The notes beneath the pieces are model-generated. The model was given only the letters and a program-made list of their open reading frames with translations. It did no database searches and was not told the DNA's origin. DNA of 64,000 bases, taken from Cadophora sp. MPI-SDFR-AT-0126. Taxonomy: Eukaryota > Ascomycota > Leotiomycetes > Helotiales > Ploettnerulaceae. Position 1 is the first letter of the stretch. Each line of letters begins with the position of its first letter. Below are positions 58,371 to 64,000 of the stretch, one piece after another. The stretch spans positions 806,001 to 870,000 of the forward strand of contig JAGMVK010000002.1 in the NCBI GenBank assembly GCA_020747065.1, given 5' to 3'. The translations under genes were made by a program, and so were the position numbers.

Positions 58371-59804
58371 ATGACACAACCACACTCACGACTCACGATC
58401 CACACATCCACACTCTTCGATCCCAGGCAGAAGAAATTCATCTCCGATGTCTCAATCACAGTCGATACCATCACGGGCCTTATTACAAGCATAATTACTC
58501 GAGACGATGCCGCATTCCCGCTACCAGATCCTCTGCCACAGGATGCAATTGATTTGAGGGGGAAATTCGTGATGCCCGGTTTCGTGAACGCACATACACA
58601 TATCTTCTCCCAAAACACCGAACCGATCTCTCATCAAATTCCGGATCCGCCTCTGAACTCAAACACAGAATCCAATGTCAGATTTGGAGCTGAAACGTTG
58701 GCGAGTGCCTCCTGGTGTGGAGACACCGAGATATCGTCGTCGACTTCACCAACAGCTGGATTTCTGAAGCGAGAAGAAAGCTCAACGGAGAGGATCATTC
58801 GCGCCGTGAGTCATGCCAGATATGCTCTGCTGGCAGGGTATACGACGTATCGCGATCTTGGATCCGAGGGGATGAAAGAAGCAGATAGGGATCTCCGGAA
58901 TGCCATTTCCAAGGGCTTGGTTCCCGGTCCCAGGCTCTTCGTTGCTACGCGGCCACTTGCCAGCGGTGATACTTTCGGAATGCACGATGGGAGGAGTGCG
59001 CGGGATAGTACTCTGCCCGTCGGTGCAGAGGGCGTGAACGGCGTGGAGGAGATCAGGTATGCCGTGCGGAAGAGAGTCATTGCCGGAGCGGACGTGATCA
59101 CTTTCTTCGCAGACTATCCCAGGAAGGCGAAGACGAAGCGTGCGCCGTTAAAGCAACAACATCCTTACACGGCTGGCGTGCTCTGTTTACTGAAGGGACT
59201 GAATCCAGATTTCGTTACGTTCTCGCAGGAAGAGATGGATATGATTGTTGCGGAGGCGAGATTGGCCAGACGCCCAGTTGCGGCTCGTTGTGAGAGTTTG
59301 GAAGGCGCCATGGCGGCCATTAAGGCGGGCGTGAGGAGCATTGAAGGAGGTTATGGGGTTACGGAGGGCATTTTGAGGGCTATGGCTGAGAAGGGGGTTA
59401 TTTTGGTGCCGAGTTTGGCGAGTGCTGAGCTGGTGCACCCGCAGAAGTTGCCAGCTTTGCTGAAACAGACAAAGAAGGCGTATGATTTGGGAGTGAGGCT
59501 TGCGTGTGGAGGGAGTACGGGAATGCTGAGACATGGTGATAATGTGCGAGAGATGGAGTTAATGGTTGAGTGTGGGATTCCGCTTGAGGAGGTTTTGGAA
59601 ATTTGTATGCTGGGTGGGTGGCAGTCTTGTGGTGGCGTTCTTTGTGGGAGCAGATTTGGTTGGTTCGAAGAGGGGACGCAGGCAGATATCATTGCTTTTG
59701 AGACGGACCCAAGGGTAGATATTAACACGTTGAGGAAGGCGGATTTTGTGATGAAGGATGCGAAGATATGGAAATTGAATGGGAGTGTATTCGGGATGCT
59801 TTAG
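58371..59804 (+). CDS. Amidohydrolase-family protein lacking most metal ligands, 477 aa
   Basis: Single exon. The fold is that of the imidazolonepropionase/prolidase-like amidohydrolases: an N-terminal beta part, then GKFVMPGFVNAHTHIF with the HxH pair (His75, His77), YALLAGYTTYRDLG, KGLVPGPRLF and a C-terminal GTQADIIAFETDPRVD. The other active-site positions differ from the family: the carboxylated Lys site reads GADVITFF (Thr244), the third His site reads RPVAARCESL (Arg306), the IEHG motif reads SIEGG (Gly326), and the GTD motif reads ACGGSTG (Ser382). The frame is nonetheless open for the whole length. It is either a pseudo-enzyme with another role or a gene that lost catalysis but not its frame. 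Confidence 0.85.
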   Translation: MTQPHSRLTIHTSTLFDPRQKKFISDVSITVDTITGLITSIITRDDAAFPLPDPLPQDAIDLRGKFVMPGFVNAHTHIFSQNTEPISHQIPDPPLNSNTESNVRFGAETLASASWCGDTEISSSTSPTAGFLKREESSTERIIRAVSHARYALLAGYTTYRDLGSEGMKEADRDLRNAISKGLVPGPRLFVATRPLASGDTFGMHDGRSARDSTLPVGAEGVNGVEEIRYAVRKRVIAGADVITFFADYPRKAKTKRAPLKQQHPYTAGVLCLLKGLNPDFVTFSQEEMDMIVAEARLARRPVAARCESLEGAMAAIKAGVRSIEGGYGVTEGILRAMAEKGVILVPSLASAELVHPQKLPALLKQTKKAYDLGVRLACGGSTGMLRHGDNVREMELMVECGIPLEEVLEICMLGGWQSCGGVLCGSRFGWFEEGTQADIIAFETDPRVDINTLRKADFVMKDAKIWKLNGSVFGML

Positions 59805-61656
59805 AATTGGCCATATATTCTCAGCAATACAGCCTACTAAACAAGGTGTAGTGCTCGTCGTTAGAATAAAAAGAAATGGAAAGAGAGACACGTGATTGAA
59901 GCGCTATAGAAAACGCGCTCAGTTCGAACGTAACTTTCATCCCAGGCGTAAGGTTAATCGGATCGGGCGACAAGCAGCAAGTGCGTTGCTCGAACCTAAT
60001 CTCCCTCCACGGAGCCTGATAAATGCATGTCTCAAACTGGCTCTCATCATTCAATGATGATCCTGAGATAAACTTTGGGTTCTTGTACTATGTCTCCCGT
60101 CGGGTTTATCGGTTTACAAGTTTCTGGGGAGGGAGGTGCAGAATCGACCAGGATCTCAATGAGGCGGAGCACATCATGTGTCTCCCACGTTGATTCCAAT
60201 TATGATTCCAAATCCGACCGTAGAACCCCAAAACAAAGAAGCGAATGTAGCATTCGTAACAAAACATGACAACGAGTGCTTCCTAAATTATGATGAAGCT
60301 TGACTGGATGCCCAGCAGAAATGTAAGACTTCTCTCGCTTGGATGGCACCACAAACATGGAATCCCCCGCCTGGCGCTCGAAACCCCCAGGTTTTGTGAC
60401 ACATGTAAAATCTTTGCAAAACAGTGCGACGACTCAACGTTGAAAAATAACTCGGAAATGATTCTTGTACGCGGATTTAGGTGGACAATGAGAAACAGAG
60501 ACAGGTTCCTGACGTATCAAGCCATGGCTATGAGCTGAAGAAAGCCAAGCCGAGAGGGAGGCAGAGACATTGATAGACATCGTTTGGCCACGGGTCGAAA
60601 GTCGAGTGACCCCTCAATGCAAACCCAATCTGAACCCCGACCCTTTGCAGTACAGTAGTGGCGGGAGTGCCTGGTGCAGTAGTGTTGATAAAGTAAAGTT
60701 AACTTTTGGTGTAAAGTGTCTGGTGTGGTTGTTCAGAATCAGAAAGGAAGGTCGTAAGGCATCTTGCCATCTCGCCCAGTATGACAATGACAGAGCTCGC
60801 TCAGACAGGGATGTTACGCTTGAGAGTTTCAATGCCAAGAATCGGTTCCCCAGATTCAAAATGGGTCAACCTATCGCCGCTTCCCAGATGCTGCATTCAA
60901 GCATTGGCAACTGCATCCATAAGTGCATTCTTCGCAGCTGACGCCTCGCAAGGAAGGTTTCGTACATAACGCATTTTCATTTTCACTTGGATTTGTCGTA
61001 TGGTATGTATACTGTAGAACCCCCCACTCAAGATTACAAGAAGTTTGAGAGAAGAGGCAGTGGTTCATGGTGGGTACAGGCCATTATTCGTTAGGATCGG
61101 ATCTCTCTTCATCCCCGGCCGTTCAGCACAAAATTTGGGCCGGACGGGAAGCCAAAGCTGCTATGCTAGGCGAAAGTGGTCTAGGGGCAAACTCAACCAC
61201 CACTCACTGAGTCTCAGTCTCCGCGTTATTAAACGTCCAGCCCGGCGAATAACATCACCACCGCCGCCTTCCAAGACCTAGCAAGATCTAAGCCAAGTCC
61301 AGGTTCTGGCCCGACTTGCTTTCCTTGTCTTGTTTGCCCATTACAGCCCGATAAAACAAACCAGTTGCCGTGTACGGTACCTACCACGCCGTCCCTTCCT
61401 TCGTCCGAACCAGCCAGCCAGCCAGATGTGAGGGCATTCCCGACTTTGTCTACTCAATTCCGAACCACTTGCTCCTGACCAGCCAGAGCAACCCGATATC
61501 CTTTTACGACCGTCCCCTTTCGGATCACTTTGCTTACTCACTTAATTGATCCAATACTGTGGCGCTAGCCCGTATCCCCCCATACCATCTCCGATAAACC
61601 TGCCTCAGCCCAGCATCTCGCATCCACTCGCCAGCATCACCTCAGCCAATAGCAAC
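59805..61656. other. Gene-free interval
   Basis: About 1.85 kb between the amidohydrolase-like and ubiquitin-like genes. Small frames only. The last 400 bases are pyrimidine-rich, fitting a promoter and 5' leader of the ubiquitin-like gene. Confidence 0.45.
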
Positions 61657-62593
61657 ATGGAGACTTCGGGCGCAGGCCATGCCCATGCCTCACAACCTCT
61701 ATCGTCGTCGACAACCGCACCACAATCATCCCATATTCCCGTCGAGATGACCGATCTTGATGCTTCGAAGAGGCCGGCAGCAGGAGCAGCAGATTCAGGA
61801 GCAGGCGCAGGTTCGCAGGGCCTCCTCAATGACGTCTCGATCCCCAGCTCCTCGCCCATAGACACTTCATTTCCAAATGCATCCACCATGGCTCAACCAG
61901 CTCCTGTCGATGAGAACACAAAACCAGAGCCGGTGGCCGAGGCTTCACATTCAACAGTGACTCCATTACCCACGGCTCAGGGGACAATCACATCTGAGGC
62001 TGGGGAGTCAAGTTCTGCACCTGCGATTACACGATTGGATTCGGAGGCTATCGGTCCATCTACAGATAGCAGTCCTGCACCACCAGCGGTTGAAGCAGGA
62101 CCAGTTCTGGTCATCACACTGCTCCTTGGAACGGGAGCACGGCATCCATACAGAATTGACGAGAAGTACTTGACGAAGCGGAATGTGACTGTGCCGGGCA
62201 TGACTGAGGGTGGGAGAAAGGATCCATTCAGCATCAGTGTGTATACATTGAAGGAATTAATCCTGCGGGAATGGAGGGAGGAGTGGGAGGCTCAGCCGAG
62301 TAGCCCGAGCAGTATACGGTTGATTTACTTCGGTCGATTGCTGGATGATAAGACGCCGTTGAAAGGTATGCGACTTCAGTCTTGGTTCCATTGCCACCCA
62401 CTAGATGGAGGATATAACTAACACTATTCCTTTCTCAGAATGTAAATTCAACGCCGAATCGGCAAACGTAGTACACATGACAGTCCGACCACAGGACATC
62501 GTGGACGAGGAGGATGCATCAAAGAGCAAAGCCTTGGCTAGAGATAGAGAAGGCGGCGAGAGCACAGCAGGATGTCGATGTGTGATACAATAA
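61657..62593 (+). CDS. Prenylated ubiquitin-fold protein (UBL3/MUB type), 287 aa
   Basis: Exons 61657-62365 and 62439-62593 over a 73-bp intron (GTATGC...CTCAG). The first ~145 residues are a low-complexity Ser/Ala/Pro-rich, probably disordered region. A ubiquitin-like domain follows: GPVLVITLLLGTG, SVYTLKELILREWREEW, SIRLIYFGRLLDDKTPLKEC, VVHMTVRP. The protein ends GCRCVIQ, a C-terminal CaaX box (CVIQ) with a second Cys nearby, predicting prenylation and perhaps palmitoylation. UBL3/MUB proteins are membrane-anchored in this way and bind E2 enzymes or sort proteins to vesicles. The long N-terminal extension is the notable difference from animal and plant members. Confidence 0.88.
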
Positions 62594-63233
62594 GGAGACG
62601 GACAACGATCAATCATCAATACATTCCCATGACATCTGGTCCCAATCCACGGGCCACGCTAATAGAGAACATCCAGCCACTCCATCAGGCTGGACATGCA
62701 TACGTACAAACGGCATTCATTTTGGTTGACAGACTCGATATGTAGTCGAGTAATGCAACGGACGAGGGTTTGAGATGGCGTTACGGACATAGTATTCTCG
62801 TTTTCTTTGGTTACAAGGTTTGGTCCGAAGCAGCGATTTGGCATATCTGACTTGTACGAATCAGAGCTGCAAGGCTTGGGGGCGGATGGGTGTGGAGGGT
62901 GTAGTGTAAAGTTAGGAAGGGTCAAACGTTATATATCGATACGTGTATAGCGGTGGTTAGGTAGTCCGGGTTTGGGTTCGAAAGACCCTGGATAGAATGC
63001 AGTCACTGTTTATTTATCCCATTTTGATCCACTTTCAGTGGTCCATCGGCATCATTGACAGATTTCATGTGCAAGAACCCATTATCGATTCCTCTATGGC
63101 CAGTCCTCAACGCCATCTGAAGCCCAGTGGTATTACAAGCCATCTAGTCCACCTCCCACACATCCACCATTCTTTCCTTCGTACCCCTAGCAAATCATAA
63201 ATCCATCCATTCATCCAGTGATCCCACCACCAT
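62594..63233. other. Convergent 3' intergenic region
   Basis: About 640 bases between the stops of the ubiquitin-like gene and UMP1. No coding content recognised. Confidence 0.5.
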
Positions 63234-63832
63234 CTACTGCATCCTAACCTTCCTCTCAAGCTCATCATGAAAGCCCGGCACACTCCTCAACTCATCCCCC
63301 TTGAACACATCCTCCCACGTAATATCCGTATCCATGCCCCTCAAAATATCCTCATGGACACCGCTCTCCAATCCACCCCCAAGCACAGCAGGTCTCCATC
63401 CGCCCTCCCTCGCAATCTTCAACTCCATACCGCGTCTGATCGGCTCAGCGACGCCGAACGTGCGGCGCAGACCTTCCATCTTGAGTGCGTTTTGCGTCTC
63501 CTCCCATTTCTTCAGGCGGGTTTCGAGCGGGTGGGCGGAGTCGGGGAGGGATGAGGGGGAGGTTGAGGTGGTTTGGGCGAGAGAGGGTCCGACGCCGGCG
63601 CGCAGCGTGTCGTGGATTCCCGGGGCGGAAGGAGCGCCGGTGGTCTTGGAGGAGAGGTGGCTGTGGGTTGTGGAATGCCCGGCGGCGGGGGCGATTCTCA
63701 TTGACTGTGAAGGAGAGGACTTTGTTAGCTAGATGTTTCTTACTTGACTTGAGCCGTGGGGGGAACAGCTTCGGAGCCAAGGCAGCTGCTTGAAGACCGT
63801 CTTGTAGCTGTTCAGGGGGTAGAGCTTACCAT
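63234..63832 (-). CDS. UMP1: Proteasome maturation factor Ump1 (POMP), 157 aa
   Basis: Chaperone that guides assembly of the 20S core and is then degraded as its first substrate. Two exons: 63832-63830 (the ATG alone) and 63704-63234, joined over a 125-bp intron (GTAAGC...CTAGCTAACAAAG...CACAG). Family landmarks: GIHDTLRAGVGPSL, HPLETRLKKWEETQNALKME, LRRTFGVAEPIRRGMELKI, VHEDILRGMDTDITWEDVF. The protein length fits the family. If the first exon is not used, the Met two codons into the second exon (63701) would serve with almost no loss. Confidence 0.93.
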
Positions 63833-64000
63833 GGTGAGGTCGATAACGGTGATGTGACTTAAGGTATTGTTGTGGTGTTGATGGAAAGTTTGTGGCTTGA
63901 AGAGTGTGTGGTATTGATAGAAGCTGTTGATAGAACAAGCTCGAGGCTCCAGGCACGAAAGCGGACGTGGAAAGCGAGCTCCTTATGAAAGCCTAACCCC
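63833..64000. other. UMP1 upstream sequence
   Basis: 168 bases at the window edge upstream of the UMP1 start; no further gene begins here. Confidence 0.5.

Noticed and set aside
1..64000. CRISPR arrays, bacterial operons, complete transposons or LTR elements
   Set aside because: No regular short repeat-spacer array, no ribosome binding sites, and no transposase, integrase or reverse transcriptase motifs were seen on either strand.

Overview
The window is nuclear DNA of a filamentous ascomycete (Pezizomycotina; a Leotiomycete is plausible but not proven). Evidence: genes cut by many short introns (about 41-190 bp) with GTAAGT/GTATGT donors, CTNAC-type branch sites and CAG/TAG acceptors; several HET-domain genes; a full-length PDR-type ABC transporter; a Zn2Cys6 regulator; a Clr5-ankyrin protein; and an intron-bearing tRNA-Gly. 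Start codons were chosen as ATG from the sequence, and exon chains were checked for reading-frame continuity by hand.

Layout. 0-5 kb: a HET gene broken by one in-frame TAG, an AT-rich stretch with a decayed ~185-bp repeat array, and two related small CGH-motif Cys proteins. 5-12 kb: a decayed HhH-GPD DNA glycosylase, an apparent caspase-like/Crz1-type zinc-finger fusion gene, and DNA polymerase eta. 12-19 kb: a zinc-lobe alcohol dehydrogenase, tRNA-Gly(GCC), and a glutathionyl-hydroquinone reductase. 19-25 kb: ubiquitin-activating enzyme E1 and a six-exon FKBP. 24.7-30.5 kb: a gene-poor block. 30.5-41 kb: two convergent HET genes, a JEN1-type carboxylate permease and an NmrA-like reductase. 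42-51 kb: the PDR transporter, a Upc2-like Zn2Cys6 factor and ornithine aminotransferase. 51.5-56 kb: gene fragments, a 194-bp tandem repeat and a Clr5-ankyrin protein. 56-64 kb: a frameshifted TauD dioxygenase, an amidohydrolase lacking most metal ligands, a prenylated ubiquitin-like protein (UBL3/MUB type) and the proteasome chaperone Ump1.

Two themes stand out. Housekeeping genes of the ubiquitin-proteasome route (UBA1, UBL3-like, UMP1), protein folding (FKBP) and translesion synthesis (Pol eta) are intact and finely spliced. Between them lie accessory genes for self/non-self recognition and cell death (three HET genes, one caspase-like gene) and a run of decaying genes (HET with TAG, glycosylase with frameshift and TGA, TauD with a one-base loss, a DapA-like C-terminal relic, a catalytically stripped amidohydrolase). 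The most unusual single locus is the caspase-like/zinc-finger gene at 6.7-9.2 kb.
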